DNA of 64,000 nt from CAVUQH01 sp963774445 (GCA_963774445.1 CAVZFC010000019.1:1116001-1180000), one strand, 5' to 3'. Shown: positions 32,042-44,869, numbered from the stretch's first letter. Numbers and translations are program-made. The notes: generated by a model from the letters alone, not told the origin.

Positions 32042-34402
32042 TCACTGCACGCGGATGAAGTTCGACGTGTCATCGTCGAACATCCACAGGCGGTTGGCGA
32101 TGCTGTCGAAGCCCATGCCGTAGTTCGTCGTGGTGCCGCCGAAGTTGAGCAGCAGGTTGGCGTACGGCGTGGCGGTCGGCGCGCACAGATACTGCACTCG
32201 CTTTTCACCGGCGTTGACGTAGAGGATGTCGCTCGCGCCGTCACCGTTGGTGTCGGCGCTCTGCAGGCCGTTGGCGCTGTAGTCGAGCAGCCAACTGTCG
32301 GCGATGGTGGTGACGGCAAACGTCGACCGGTCTATGCGTACCACGTGGTCGGCGCCCCAGCAGGCGGTGTAGAAGTAGCTGTCGTCCATGGCCAGGCCAC
32401 TGCAGTAGTACTCGCCCTGGAAGCCGCCCTCGAGAGTGGCCTGCGCCGGCAGCGCGGTGGCGTTGGCGTCCACCGACCAGATCTCGGTGTCCAGGGTCGA
32501 GCTGCTCTCGTGGGTGATGAGGTACATCTTCCCCTTGTAGACGGTGGCACCGCGGAAGTCGGCGCCCGGCGTGGTGGCGAAGCTGGCGTAGTCCTGGGTG
32601 TTCCAGGTCGAGCCGCCGTCGTCGGTGATGAGGAAGATGCGGCCGGTCTGGCCGATGCCGTCGTTGACGGTCCAGACGCGGTTGCCGTCCACCGCCATGG
32701 TGTAACCGAGGTTGGCGGCGTTGAGGTTGGCCGCGGTGGCGACGTTCTGGGCGGTGCCGCCGCCCTTGGGCAGGCGGTACAGGGTCGAGGAGCCGCCGGC
32801 GTAGACCCAGCCGCTGGCCGCGGCGTCGGCAGCCGTGGTGTAGACGGTGAAGGTGGGAATGCCCGACGGGATCAGGGTGCCGACGCCGCTGAGCAGGCCG
32901 CCTTGTCCCGGCGTGCACGGCGGGGTCAGTACGTTGACCGACCAGGTCGGCGAGGCCACGGCGTTGCCGCAGCGATCGTCGACGACGCCGGTCCAGCTGA
33001 TGGTCAGGTGCTCGCCCGGCGGGAAGCTCATGCCCGGGTCGATCTCCAGGTGCTGGTTGGTGTTGCTCCAGGTGACGCTGCTCGGTGAGGTCGACAGATC
33101 GATGCTGAGGTTGGTCCCCTTGTCGCCGCTGATCGTGACCACGCCGGCGGTCGTATTCATCGACGTGTCGAAGTCCACGTCGAAGGTCGGCGACAGGGTC
33201 GTCGTGGTCGTGCTGTCGGCCGGGGCCAGCGTCGTCACCGCCGCGTTGTAGCTGGAGCAGTCGAACTCGGTGACGGTGAAGGTCAGCGGGTTGGGCAGCG
33301 GATCCGAGCCGGACGAGCTGTCGGTCAGGTAGAAGTAGTAGGTCGTGCCACTGGTCGTCGGGATGCTGCCGCCCATCGTGGTGTACGAGTACTCGCTCAC
33401 GCAGGTCAGCGCCGGGGTGACCGTGCCGCACGTCTGATCGGACACCTGCAGCATGTGGCGGCTGTACTCGATCTTGTCCATCGAGAAGTCGATGGCGCCG
33501 TCCTTCTGCGCCGTGTACGACATGACGATGTCGGGCCCGATCTGCGAGAAGCCGCAGTCGGGGCTCGACAGGTAGTCCAGGTTCATCGCCGACCAGGCGA
33601 TCACGTTGGTGCCCACCGCGAGCTCGAACGCGTTGCTGCAATCCTCGGCAGCGGCCGCCGACGTGCAGGTCGGTCCGGTGCTGGCGACCACGCAGGTTCC
33701 GCCAGTGGTGGTGCCGCAGCTCTCGGTGGCGCTCCAGTCGAGGCAGCCGTTGGCCTGCTCCTGGCAGGTCTCGACCACGTCGGCGTTGCACCGGCCGCTG
33801 TCGGCCACGCAGGTGTCGGTGCAGCCACAGATGGCGCCGCTGCCGTCGTCGGCGCAATACTCGCCGCTGGTGCTGCAGTCGGTTCCGTCCTGCCAGATCA
33901 TGCAGCCGGTGCCCGAGTTGACGCAGGTCTGCACGACGTCGCCGTGGCACTGCGTGGCGCTGCTGTCGGCGCACTCGTTGTTGCAGCAGGCCGCGTAGTC
34001 GAACTTGCAGTTCTCGGCGCACGCCAGGTCGCCTGCGGCGAAGCCGGAGCCGGAGCAGCTCTGCCCGTCGAGCTCGGTGCCGTCGCAATCCTCACCCGGA
34101 TCGATCGTGCCGTTGCCGCAGTCGCCACCGCCGCACGACGACGTGTCGATCGTGCACTCGGCCGTGCAGGTCAGGGCGCCCGGGCCCTGTCCCATCGACG
34201 AGCACGTCGCGCCGCCGAAACGGTCTCCGTCGCACTCCTCGCCCACGTCGAGCAGGCCGTCACCGCATGTGCAGTCGTCGGGACAAGACGCGTGCGTCTC
34301 GCCGCCACTGCATACGGAATCACCACATTCGTGGCCCGCGCTGCACCCCATGAGCGCACTCGCGACCAACGCCGCCGCCAATACCAGACCCTGTTTTGTC
34401 AT
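32042..34402 (-). CDS. Large cysteine-rich lipoprotein with beta-propeller-like C-terminal half
   Basis: 786 residues. Signal MTKQGLVLAAALVASALMGC ends in a lipobox. About 240 residues of cysteine-rich repeats of the Myxococcus type follow (CGDGLLDVGEECDGD; CGNGTIDPGEDCDG), then other Cys pairs to about residue 255. A middle beta-rich section (FTVTEFDCSS; APADSTTTTTLSPTFDVDFD) looks Big-like. The last 250 residues carry repeated short strands (VYAGGSSTLYRLPKGGG; GRIFLITDDGGST; EIWSVDANA; HVVRIDRSTFAVTTI), suggesting a beta-propeller. It should sit on the cell surface. Ligand unknown. Confidence 0.75.
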   Translation of the reverse strand: MTKQGLVLAAALVASALMGCSAGHECGDSVCSGGETHASCPDDCTCGDGLLDVGEECDGDRFGGATCSSMGQGPGALTCTAECTIDTSSCGGGDCGNGTIDPGEDCDGTELDGQSCSGSGFAAGDLACAENCKFDYAACCNNECADSSATQCHGDVVQTCVNSGTGCMIWQDGTDCSTSGEYCADDGSGAICGCTDTCVADSGRCNADVVETCQEQANGCLDWSATESCGTTTGGTCVVASTGPTCTSAAAAEDCSNAFELAVGTNVIAWSAMNLDYLSSPDCGFSQIGPDIVMSYTAQKDGAIDFSMDKIEYSRHMLQVSDQTCGTVTPALTCVSEYSYTTMGGSIPTTSGTTYYFYLTDSSSGSDPLPNPLTFTVTEFDCSSYNAAVTTLAPADSTTTTTLSPTFDVDFDTSMNTTAGVVTISGDKGTNLSIDLSTSPSSVTWSNTNQHLEIDPGMSFPPGEHLTISWTGVVDDRCGNAVASPTWSVNVLTPPCTPGQGGLLSGVGTLIPSGIPTFTVYTTAADAAASGWVYAGGSSTLYRLPKGGGTAQNVATAANLNAANLGYTMAVDGNRVWTVNDGIGQTGRIFLITDDGGSTWNTQDYASFATTPGADFRGATVYKGKMYLITHESSSTLDTEIWSVDANATALPAQATLEGGFQGEYYCSGLAMDDSYFYTACWGADHVVRIDRSTFAVTTIADSWLLDYSANGLQSADTNGDGASDILYVNAGEKRVQYLCAPTATPYANLLLNFGGTTTNYGMGFDSIANRLWMFDDDTSNFIRVQ

Positions 34403-34714
34403 AGATATTCCTGCTGCTCTGCCAAAAGCGGCGGCACATTAGTCGCGAGGTCTCCGTACTGCAACCACGGATCTGCACAGGAAACGCGCGCGGAGCTTCG
34501 TGTCGCGAGGCTTACGAAGCGCGCTAGCAGTGATCGAACGCGAGTGCGCACGACCGTGAGCAGAGCGCACCCGGGTTCTCCTCCCCCGCGCGACATTCGT
34601 CATACGCCTTCGCGCGCACGGCGAATCTTCGGGTAGACGCGCGGGGCTGCCTGGGATATGTACGGCCCCCAATCGATAGCTTTGACAGCCGGGCAGAGAA
34701 GAGCAGGAGCAACG
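34403..34714. other. 312-nt divergent intergenic region
   Basis: Lies between two divergently transcribed large lipoprotein genes. No ORF with coding character and no clear -10/-35 pair were seen. One inverted repeat, GCTTCGT (34495-34501) and ACGAAGC (34514-34520), could form a 7-bp hairpin. Both promoters presumably lie here. A ribosome site (GCAGGAGCAACG) ends the region on the plus strand. Confidence 0.5.
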
Positions 34715-36904
34715 ATGAGAGTGGGTAGGGTTTCAGTAGCCTTGTTGATTTCCCTGGCGGGGTGTGGTCCCAGCTCCGGCGGCAACCCCGGTGGGATCGG
34801 TCCCGACGCATCGCTCGCGAGCGACTGCGATCCGGCGGCCGACACCGACAACGATTGCATCCCCGACGGCGTCGAGGGGTGCCAGGACCTTCCGCCGCGT
34901 GATCGCGATCGCGACGGCAACCCCGACTACACTGACGTCAACGCCGACGGTGACGGGCTGCGCGACGGCCTCGAGGCCGGCGACTGCCAGAACCCGGTCA
35001 ACACCGACGGCGACGGCCTGCCCGACTATCTCGACCCCGACTCGGACAACGACGGTGTCCGCGACGGCGACGAGGATCGCAACGGCGACGGCATGATCGG
35101 CACCTGCTCGCAGCCGTGCGCGTCCAACGATCACTGCGGCTCGGGAGAGAACTGCTCGATACCTCTGGGCGGCGGCCTGGGCGTCTGCGTGTCGCTCGAC
35201 TGCGCCGGCGGCGAGACCGATCCGCACAACCCCGACACCGACGGTGACGGCAAGCGCGACGGCCAGGAGGGCACCTTCATCTGCAACCCGCGGTCGGAGG
35301 ACAACCCCAACGGGCTCAAGCCGATCAAGTACGCCGACTCGTCCGATACCATGTACGGCGGCGCCAACTGGCGGTTGGCACTGGAGCAGGACGCCTTCGA
35401 GGGCGTGCCGGTGATCGCCAACCCGACCGGGCTGGAGTCGGCCTATACCTTCGATCTCACCGATCCAGCGACCCAGGTCGCCGGCTTCCTGGCCTCGCGT
35501 CCGGCCGTCGGCGCCACTCCGGTGGAGGAGTCGAACAACCTGATCGCCGCCCTGCAGGGCAGCAGCATCGTCAACACCGTCACCACCCGCGTGTCGGGCA
35601 CGGCGACCACCAGCCTCGACGGGTTCCCCACCGTGCTGTCCACGGTGCTCGAGCTGACGACGAGCGCCCCGGTCGACTCCGCCGGCATGCGCGCGGCGCT
35701 GCTGCCGATTCTCTTGTCGCGCCCGGCGGCGCAGGTGACTATGCCGCCGGCCGGCTGGACCGGCACGCCGGACACGCAGTTCGTGTTGTCGGTGCAGACC
35801 ATCCGCCGCCCCGACGACCTGCAGACTCTGTACATCGGCGCCGTCGCCCGGCTCAGCCAGTACGACGACCGCACCACCGACGCCGGCTTCCACGTCGACG
35901 ACGTCTCGAACGGCACCGGCAACTCGGTGTCGGGAAACGGCGAGGCGATCGAGTGCGAGCAGTTCGTCGCCGACCAGCAGGCGACCGCCGACATCATTTG
36001 GGTCGTCAACGAGTCGGGCTCGGTCGATGACGATCGCCAGCGCATCGCCGACAACGCGTCGTCCTTCTTCAACAAGGCGGTGGCCGCGGGCCTCGACTTC
36101 CGCATGGGCGTCACCGACATGAACGACACCGGCCCCGGCGGCGTGCCGGGCATCTTCGCCAGCCGCGCGGCCGGCGGTGGCGACCGCTGGCTGCTGCCGA
36201 GCGAGCCGATGGAGTTCGAGAACAACATCAACGACCCGTCGGGCCCGGACACCGGCGACTACGGTCTGGAGAACGGACTGATGCAGGGGCGTGCGGCGAT
36301 CATGAAGCACCTGCCGCGCAACGATGCCGACCCGACCAAGATCCGCGAGGAGGCCAAGCTGGTCGTCATCTACGTCACCGACGAGAAGGCGCAGGAGGTC
36401 GAGGACGCCGGCATCTTGAGCGAGGGCAACGTCGCCCCCGACGCCACCCAGCAGGCGCAGATCGACGCGCTGGTCGCGCCGTACATCAACGACTTCATCA
36501 ACAACAACGCGGTGGCGCACCTGATCGCCGAGCCGCCGCCGTTCTCGACCACGACCTGCTCGGGCGGCGGCGCCGAGCACGCCTTCGGCTACTACGAGCT
36601 GATCAACGCCGTCGGCGGGCAGATCGGCTCGATCTGCCAGGCAGACCTGGGGCCCACGCTCGACGCCATCATCGACTCGATCATCGGCGACGCCTCGCCG
36701 ATCACCCTGTCGAAATATCCGATCTCGGCCAGCATCGCGGTCGCTCGTGACGGCGTCGCGGTGCCGCGCTCGCGCGACACCGGCTGGGACTACCGTGCCA
36801 ACTCCAACTCGATCGTCTTCTTCAACATGCCGTTCGATCCCGCCAACCCTTCGGACATCGTCATCTCCTACCGGCGTTGGGACGAGCAGGTCCCGATCAA
36901 TTAG
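34715..36904 (+). CDS. Lipoprotein with thrombospondin-3-like Ca2+ repeats and vWA-like domain
   Basis: 729 residues. MRVGRVSVALLISLAGC is a lipoprotein signal after ribosome site AGCAGGAGC. Residues about 40-180 contain tandem acidic DxDxDG repeats (NTDGDGLPDYLDPDSDNDG; NPDTDGDGKRDGQEG), typical Ca2+-binding TSP3-like loops. From about 420, ADIIWVVNESGSVDDDRQR resembles the MIDAS start of a vWA domain, but the first Asp of DxSxS is Asn here. AKLVVIYVTDEKAQE fits a later vWA strand. It was probably exported as a surface binding or adhesion protein. Confidence 0.75.
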   Translation: MRVGRVSVALLISLAGCGPSSGGNPGGIGPDASLASDCDPAADTDNDCIPDGVEGCQDLPPRDRDRDGNPDYTDVNADGDGLRDGLEAGDCQNPVNTDGDGLPDYLDPDSDNDGVRDGDEDRNGDGMIGTCSQPCASNDHCGSGENCSIPLGGGLGVCVSLDCAGGETDPHNPDTDGDGKRDGQEGTFICNPRSEDNPNGLKPIKYADSSDTMYGGANWRLALEQDAFEGVPVIANPTGLESAYTFDLTDPATQVAGFLASRPAVGATPVEESNNLIAALQGSSIVNTVTTRVSGTATTSLDGFPTVLSTVLELTTSAPVDSAGMRAALLPILLSRPAAQVTMPPAGWTGTPDTQFVLSVQTIRRPDDLQTLYIGAVARLSQYDDRTTDAGFHVDDVSNGTGNSVSGNGEAIECEQFVADQQATADIIWVVNESGSVDDDRQRIADNASSFFNKAVAAGLDFRMGVTDMNDTGPGGVPGIFASRAAGGGDRWLLPSEPMEFENNINDPSGPDTGDYGLENGLMQGRAAIMKHLPRNDADPTKIREEAKLVVIYVTDEKAQEVEDAGILSEGNVAPDATQQAQIDALVAPYINDFINNNAVAHLIAEPPPFSTTTCSGGGAEHAFGYYELINAVGGQIGSICQADLGPTLDAIIDSIIGDASPITLSKYPISASIAVARDGVAVPRSRDTGWDYRANSNSIVFFNMPFDPANPSDIVISYRRWDEQVPIN

Positions 36905-36911
36905 ACTCATC

Positions 36912-37985
36912 ATGCGCAAGGCAACATTTCTCGCCGCGCTCGCGTTTGCGAGCACTCTGGCCCTGGGATCGTGTGGAGGCTCTGCGGCCGACACCGCCTG
37001 TGGCGATGGCATCGACAATGACAACGACGGCAAGATCGACGACGCCGATCCGGGCTGCGCCTTCTCTGGCGGCAGCAGCGAGTCGCCGGATCCGTCGGCG
37101 TGCAACGATGGCATCGACAACGACAACGACGGGTTGATCGACGGCGATGACTGGGGTTGCCAGATCGTCGGCTCGACCACCGAGGTCGAGCCGCTGGTCG
37201 ATTGCAACGACGGCCTCGACAACGACGGCGACACCCTCGCCGACTACCCGCAGGACCCGGGCTGCGAGAGCCCGATCGACACCACCGAAGACAACCCGCC
37301 GGCCTGCAGCGACGGCGCCGACAACGACGACGACAGCCTGACCGACTATCCCAACGACCCGGGCTGCACCGACGCCGACGACACCGACGAGGCCGATCCG
37401 GATCCGCTGCCCGCCTGCGCCGACGGCGTCGACAACGACGGCGATGGATCCATGGATTATCCGCAGGATCCCGGCTGCACCGCCGCTTCCGACAGCTCGG
37501 AGCTCGACGACTGCGTCGCCGGCGCCCCGGTCACGGGTCATCCCGGCGGCCAGGTCAGCGGCAATACCTCGAACGCCGCGTCGCGCCTGGCGGCGCCCGA
37601 CGGCTGCGCGACCAGCGGCTCGACCGCGATCGCCGGCGAGATGGTCTACGGCTACGTCCTGGATCGAGAGGATCTGGTCGCGCTCGACTTCGACACCGAG
37701 GGCTCGGCGCTCGACACCGTGCTGTACGTGCGGGTCAACGACTGCGGCACCACCGGCGACGCGGCGGCGTGCGACGACGACAGCCTGGGCACCACCTCGC
37801 GGGTGTCGATCACCGATCCGGTGGCCGGCGTCTACTACGCCATCGTCAACGGCAAGTCGAACTTCGGCGGCGCGTTCAAGCTGCGCATCGTCGGGCGCAT
37901 CGGCTCGGGCGGCGCCTGCACCGCGGGCGACGACACGATGGTCTGCGACACCGGTCTGACCTGCACCGGCGGCACCTGCCAGTAG
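36912..37985 (+). CDS. Lipoprotein with five DGxDNDxDG repeats
   Basis: 357 residues. Signal and lipobox: MRKATFLAALAFASTLALGSC. Five repeats of about 33-37 residues with CxDGxDNDxDG and DPGC follow (CGDGIDNDNDG, CNDGIDNDNDG, CNDGLDNDGDT, CSDGADNDDDS, CADGVDNDGDG), covering about 28-195. These are acidic Ca2+-loop-like with paired cysteines. The C-terminal 150 residues look like a beta-sandwich (VDLALDFD-type strands such as DLVALDFDTEGSALDTVLYVRV; GVYYAIVNGKSNFGGAFKLRIVG), a pre-peptidase-like fold. It starts 7 nt after the vWA lipoprotein and is surely in its operon. Confidence 0.77.
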   Translation: MRKATFLAALAFASTLALGSCGGSAADTACGDGIDNDNDGKIDDADPGCAFSGGSSESPDPSACNDGIDNDNDGLIDGDDWGCQIVGSTTEVEPLVDCNDGLDNDGDTLADYPQDPGCESPIDTTEDNPPACSDGADNDDDSLTDYPNDPGCTDADDTDEADPDPLPACADGVDNDGDGSMDYPQDPGCTAASDSSELDDCVAGAPVTGHPGGQVSGNTSNAASRLAAPDGCATSGSTAIAGEMVYGYVLDREDLVALDFDTEGSALDTVLYVRVNDCGTTGDAAACDDDSLGTTSRVSITDPVAGVYYAIVNGKSNFGGAFKLRIVGRIGSGGACTAGDDTMVCDTGLTCTGGTCQ

Positions 37986-38039
37986 GCGGCCGACTCCGGG
38001 ATCAGCCGGCCGCCGGCGACCCGCGCTACGCGGAACCGC

Positions 38040-38045
38040 TATAGT
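38040..38045 (+). promoter_or_regulatory. -10-like box TATAGT before the first barrel/lipoprotein module
   Basis: TATAGT ends 9 nt before the GTG at 38055 with no ribosome site between, suggesting a separate promoter for the two-gene module. Confidence 0.42.
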
Positions 38046-38054
38046 GGTCGGGTC

Positions 38055-39440
38055 GTGGCCAGCGCCAGGGTCCTTTTTGCCGCCGCCCTCGTGTGCGCCG
38101 CTCTGTCCGGCCCGGCGCGGGCGCAGCCGTCGCCGCCGCCGGCGTCGCGTCCGGATCGCGCCTCCGGCGTGGCCGTGCCAGACGACAACCCCAGCCGCGA
38201 CAGCTTGCGATGGATCCCGCGGGTGCTCCTGTTCGTGCCGCGGTGGACTGTCTGGACGCTGGCCCAGCCGGTCCGCGGGGCCGCCTGGGCCTGGGATCGC
38301 TACCAGCTGGATGCCCGCACCGGCGGCGTGTTGCTGGCGACCGAGGGGGCGGTCGGGCTGTTCCCGGTGGTCGAGCTCGAAAGCGGCTTCGGCGTCGGCG
38401 CCGGCGCCCGGCTGATCGGCCGAGATCTGTTCGGCGAGCAGGAGGCCGCGACCACGCGCGCGTATTTCGGCGGTCGGGTCACCCAGAGCTACCAGCTGGC
38501 GGCCGACACCGGCAGCCGATTCGACCCGGCGCGCCTCGAGCTGGCGGCGACCGTCAACGACCGCCCGGCCGAGCGCTTCTTCGGCCTGGGCAACGGCGAC
38601 GTCGCGACCACGCCGCCGGCGATGCCGGTCAACGCGCTGGCCGGCGACACGGCGGTCGCCACGCGCTACCGCCGCCGCGGCGGGGCGGCCTCGCTCGGCG
38701 TTCGCCTCGTCCTCGAGCGTACCCTCGCTGCGCGGCTGTCAACCGGTGTGATCGTCCGCCGATTCTCCGACCCGGCCGAGCTCGATCGCGACGCGCCGAT
38801 CACCAGCGCCTATCAGCCGGCGTCGTTGGTCGGTTTCGACCGCGGCGAGACCACCAGCTACAGCGAGCTGGCACTGACCTTCGACGATCGCCAGCGCCGC
38901 GACACCCTGTCCGAGGCACTTTTTTCCACCGGCTGGCGGCTGTCGGGCTGGGCCGGCGCCGGCCTCGGGCTGGGCCGCGATCGCGCGCGCTACTTGCGCT
39001 ACGGCGTCTGGCTCGAGCGCAGCTTCGATCTCTATGACGGCAGCCGGGTGCTGCGCCTGCGTGCCCGCGGTGAGGCCGTGGCCGGACGCCTGGACCGGAT
39101 CCCGTTTGCCGAGCTGGCGGCGCTGGGTGGGGCGCGCCTGCTCCGCGGGTACGCCACCGATCGGTTCCGCGATCGCGCGGCGGGGGTGGCGACGGCCGAG
39201 TACCGCTTCCAGCTGATCGACAGGGCGGCCGCGTTCCTGTTCGTCAACGCCGGCCGGGTCTGGACCCGTGTCGGCGAAGCGACCCTGCGCGGGCTGCGCC
39301 TGGGCTACGGCGGTGGCGTCGAGCTGCACGGCGGCCACGGCTTCCTCTCCCGCCTCGAGCTGGCGACCTCGCTCGACGGCGGCCTGTTCGTCGCGCTGAC
39401 CTTCGACCCCGCGGGCGATCCGCGCGCGAGGGCCCGGTGA
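38055..39440 (+). CDS. POTRA-less Omp85-like outer membrane barrel (module 1)
   Basis: 461 residues with signal MASARVLFAAALVCAALSGPARA. A short periplasmic segment (PRVLLFVPRWTVWTLAQPVRGAAW) leads into a barrel of the Omp85/surface-antigen type: LFPVVELESGFGVGAGARL, RPAERFFGLGN and ARLLRGYATDRFRDRAAGVA, the last being the conserved RGY/F loop region. No POTRA domain is present. Its TGA overlaps the lipoprotein GTG as GTGA. The same gene order and a related barrel recur at 46614-47957. The function is unknown; a surface translocation or lipid-related role is inference. Confidence 0.75.
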   Translation: MASARVLFAAALVCAALSGPARAQPSPPPASRPDRASGVAVPDDNPSRDSLRWIPRVLLFVPRWTVWTLAQPVRGAAWAWDRYQLDARTGGVLLATEGAVGLFPVVELESGFGVGAGARLIGRDLFGEQEAATTRAYFGGRVTQSYQLAADTGSRFDPARLELAATVNDRPAERFFGLGNGDVATTPPAMPVNALAGDTAVATRYRRRGGAASLGVRLVLERTLAARLSTGVIVRRFSDPAELDRDAPITSAYQPASLVGFDRGETTSYSELALTFDDRQRRDTLSEALFSTGWRLSGWAGAGLGLGRDRARYLRYGVWLERSFDLYDGSRVLRLRARGEAVAGRLDRIPFAELAALGGARLLRGYATDRFRDRAAGVATAEYRFQLIDRAAAFLFVNAGRVWTRVGEATLRGLRLGYGGGVELHGGHGFLSRLELATSLDGGLFVALTFDPAGDPRARAR

Positions 39441-41114
39441 GGGCGGCGGTGGTCGTGGTCTTCGCGACGGCGCTGGCCGGGTGCGCCACGGCCGCCCCGA
39501 TCGGTGCGCTGCGGTTCGTCAACCAGCCGCCGGTCACGCGCGTCGAACGACCGGCGCGACGTCGCGACGCCGCCACCCGCGCCGGTGCGCCGCCCGCACC
39601 TGGACGACATGGACAGCTTCTACGTGCGCGCCCTGACCCGCGCCCTCGACGTGCGTGACCCGCATCGGGCCGCCGACGTCAACGCGCTGGACGAGGTGCC
39701 GGACTCGACCTGGTTCACCAATCGCATCGGCACGCGCGCGATCACCCCCGACGAGCTGCGACGGGGGCCAGGCGATCCGGACGGACCGGAGGCGCACATG
39801 CCGTGGACGGTAACCGCGGCGCTCCCGGGCGCGTCGCTGGCGCTGTCGATCCGCGACGCCCGGGGTCGCGCCTACACGCTGCTGCTCGATCGCCCCGGTT
39901 ATCCGGAGCTCGAGACGGCCGCCGAGGTGATCGCCCAGCGGATCTTCTGGGCGTGCGGTTGGAACACGCCGGACGACCGCATCGTTCACGTCCGGCGCGA
40001 CCAGCTGGTGGTGGCGGACGGCGCGGTTCTCGAGGACGCGCGCGGACACCAGCGCGCGCTGTCGCCCGGCGTTCTCGATGAGCTCGTCGGCGAGATTGCG
40101 CTCGATCCGTCGGTGCCGATCCGCGCGGTGGCCCGGCGTGCGTTGCCCGGCGTCGCCGTCGGCGGCTGGGCTGGCGAAGGGGTGCGCGCGGGCGACCCCA
40201 ACGACGTCATCGCGCACCAGGATCGGCGCGCGGTCCGCGGTCTGAGCGTGGTCGCCGCGTGGGTCGACCACGTCGATCTAGGCGAGGCGACCACGCGCGA
40301 CCTCTGGGTGGCCGATGCGGCTGACCCGGGCCGGCACTACCTGGTCCACTACCTGTCGGACTTCCGCACCGCTCTGGGCGCGCGCGCCTACGTCGACCGG
40401 CGCCCCGATACCGGCTTCGCCCGGACGACGGATCTGGCGGTTGCGCTGGGGTCGCTGGTGTCGCTGGGCCTGTGGAGGCGGCCGTGGGAGGGGATCCGGC
40501 ACGCCGCCCGCCCGGGCGTCGGCCTGTTCGAGAGCGCTCACTTCGATCCGGGGCGCTTCGCCACGCGCACACCGTACCTGCCGCTCGACGACGCCGATCG
40601 CTTCGACGGTTTCTGGGCAGCGCGGCTGATCGCGCGGTTCACGCCGGCGCAGCTTCGCGCCATTGCCGTCGCCGCCGACTACAGCCACGCCGACTCGACC
40701 TCGTACGTGGCCGCGACGTTGCGCGCGCGCCAGCGCCAGATCGCGCGCTACTGGTTTGCCCGCGTGGCGCCGCTGGACCGCGTCGAGGTCGCCGGGCAGG
40801 GCGACGCCGCGACGATCTGCTTCGACGATCTGCTCCTGACCAACCATCTGGGCGACGACGCCGGCTCGACGCGCTATCAGGTCGAGCTGTTCGAGTACGG
40901 CGGCCGCGCCACCGGCTGGACCGCGTGGGTCGATGCGGCCGCCGACGGCCGCACCTGCGTCTCCGGCCTCCGCCCCGGGCGCAGCCGCGGCGGCTACGTC
41001 ATCGCCCGCGTCACCATCTGGCGCGGCAAGCGCGCGCTGCCGCCGCTCGAGGCGCACCTGGCCGGCGACCCGGCGACCGGACGCCTCCGGGTCATCGGCC
41101 TCCGCCGACGCTAG
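39437..41114 (+). CDS. Module 1 lipoprotein, uncharacterised family, with apparent +1 frameshift
   Basis: A lipoprotein signal (MRAAVVVVFATALAGC) starts at GTG 39437, but this frame is lost after VTRV. Skipping one G at 39545 joins the main frame (NDRRDVATPPP and on) to give 558 residues. Conserved motifs shared with the paralogue at 45028-46617: DVNALDEVPDSTWFTNRIG, LLLDRPGYPELETAAEVIA, RAGDPNDVIAHQDRRAVRG, YLVHYLSDFRTALGA and SLGLWRRPWEG. The layout hints at a degenerate HipA/CotH-type kinase fold (low certainty). The TAG stop starts a family 1 repeat arm. Confidence 0.72.
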
Positions 41115-41168
41115 CCCGCATCATTTCCCAGGCCCCGCGGCTGCGGAACCGCAGGCCGCAGCCGACTA
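41111..41168. repeat. Family 1 arm plus GC hairpin between convergent genes
   Basis: TAGCCCGCATCATT (41112-41125) matches the arms of the palindrome at 23777-23845 and contains the stop of the module 1 lipoprotein. It is followed by CGGCTGCGG (41138-41146) pairing with CCGCAGCCG (41156-41164), or alternatively a 6-bp CTGCGG/CCGCAG stem with a two-base loop. Likely bidirectional terminator between convergent genes. Confidence 0.7.
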
Positions 41169-41170
41169 GC

Positions 41171-41974
41171 TCACGACGGGTTAGCGGTCAGGTTGGGCAG
41201 CTCGGACAGGTCTGGCACGAGGATGATCTCGATGCGCCGGTTGAGCGCGCGGCCCTCGGCGGTGTCGTTGGACGCTACCGGATCGAACTCGCCGTAGCCG
41301 CTGGCCGACAGGTTCTTGGGATCGAAGCCGGAGTCGACCATCGCCTCGACCACGCTGACCGCGCGCGCGGTCGACAGCTGCCAGTTGTCGTGGAAGTGGT
41401 GGCTGCGGATCGGCACGTTGTCGGTGTGACCGGCGATCTGGAAGCGGCGATCTTTGAACTCGAGGAGGATGTTGAGCACCTCGGCCAGCGCCGCCTTGCC
41501 GTTCTTCGACAGCTCGGCCTGGCCGCTGGGGAACAGCACACCCGACGGCAGCTTGAGGATCATCTGCCCGTTGCGGAAGGCGACCTCGAGCTTGCCGGTG
41601 TCGATCAGCTGGCGCAGCCGCTCGTTGAGCTTGCGGTAGGCGGCCAGGCGCGTCTCGTCCTGCTCGCGCTGTTTGCGCAGCTTGAGCAGCTCCTGCTCGG
41701 CGTCGCCCATCGACGCCAGCAGATCCTTGATCCGCTTCTCCTTCTCGATGGCGGCCTGGCCCTTGGCGTCGCGCTCGGACCGGGTGGCATTTAGCTCGCT
41801 CTCGAGCTGCGCCACCTTGGTCTTCTGCGTGTCGAGCATGTTCTTGGTCTCGGACAGCTCGCCCTCGCAGGCGGCAAGCGAGTCGAGCACCTTCTGGTGT
41901 GTGGCCTTCTTGACCCCGCATCCGGCAGCCATCACGACCACCATGGCGACCAGCACGAAACGAGTCCTCACCAT
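41171..41974 (-). CDS. OmpA/MotB-domain lipoprotein with coiled coil
   Basis: 267 residues. Lipoprotein signal MVRTRFVLVAMVVVMAAGC follows a strong ribosome site (GGAGGAAGCCG). Residues 30-120 form a coiled coil (SETKNMLDTQKTKVAQLESEL). The C-terminal OmpA-like peptidoglycan-binding domain has LFPSGQAELSKNGKAALAE, IAGHTDNVPIRSHHF, LSTARAVSVVEAMVDSGFD and LNRRIEIILVPD. It should tether the outer membrane to the cell wall. Divergent from ftsK. Confidence 0.9.
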   Translation of the reverse strand: MVRTRFVLVAMVVVMAAGCGVKKATHQKVLDSLAACEGELSETKNMLDTQKTKVAQLESELNATRSERDAKGQAAIEKEKRIKDLLASMGDAEQELLKLRKQREQDETRLAAYRKLNERLRQLIDTGKLEVAFRNGQMILKLPSGVLFPSGQAELSKNGKAALAEVLNILLEFKDRRFQIAGHTDNVPIRSHHFHDNWQLSTARAVSVVEAMVDSGFDPKNLSASGYGEFDPVASNDTAEGRALNRRIEIILVPDLSELPNLTANPS

Positions 41975-42121
41975 CGGCTTCCTCCGGGTTGGGTTCGCGA
42001 GGGGCCAAGGTATCGAAACTCCAGCGAGATTGCATGCGCGGGCGCCGTCGATGTCGAGTATTTGGTGGCTGATGTAGGATAGAGTAGGATAGGGTGCTCG
42101 ATGTAGGCAGCCTGGAGAAAG

Positions 42122-44869
<2,748 letters not shown>

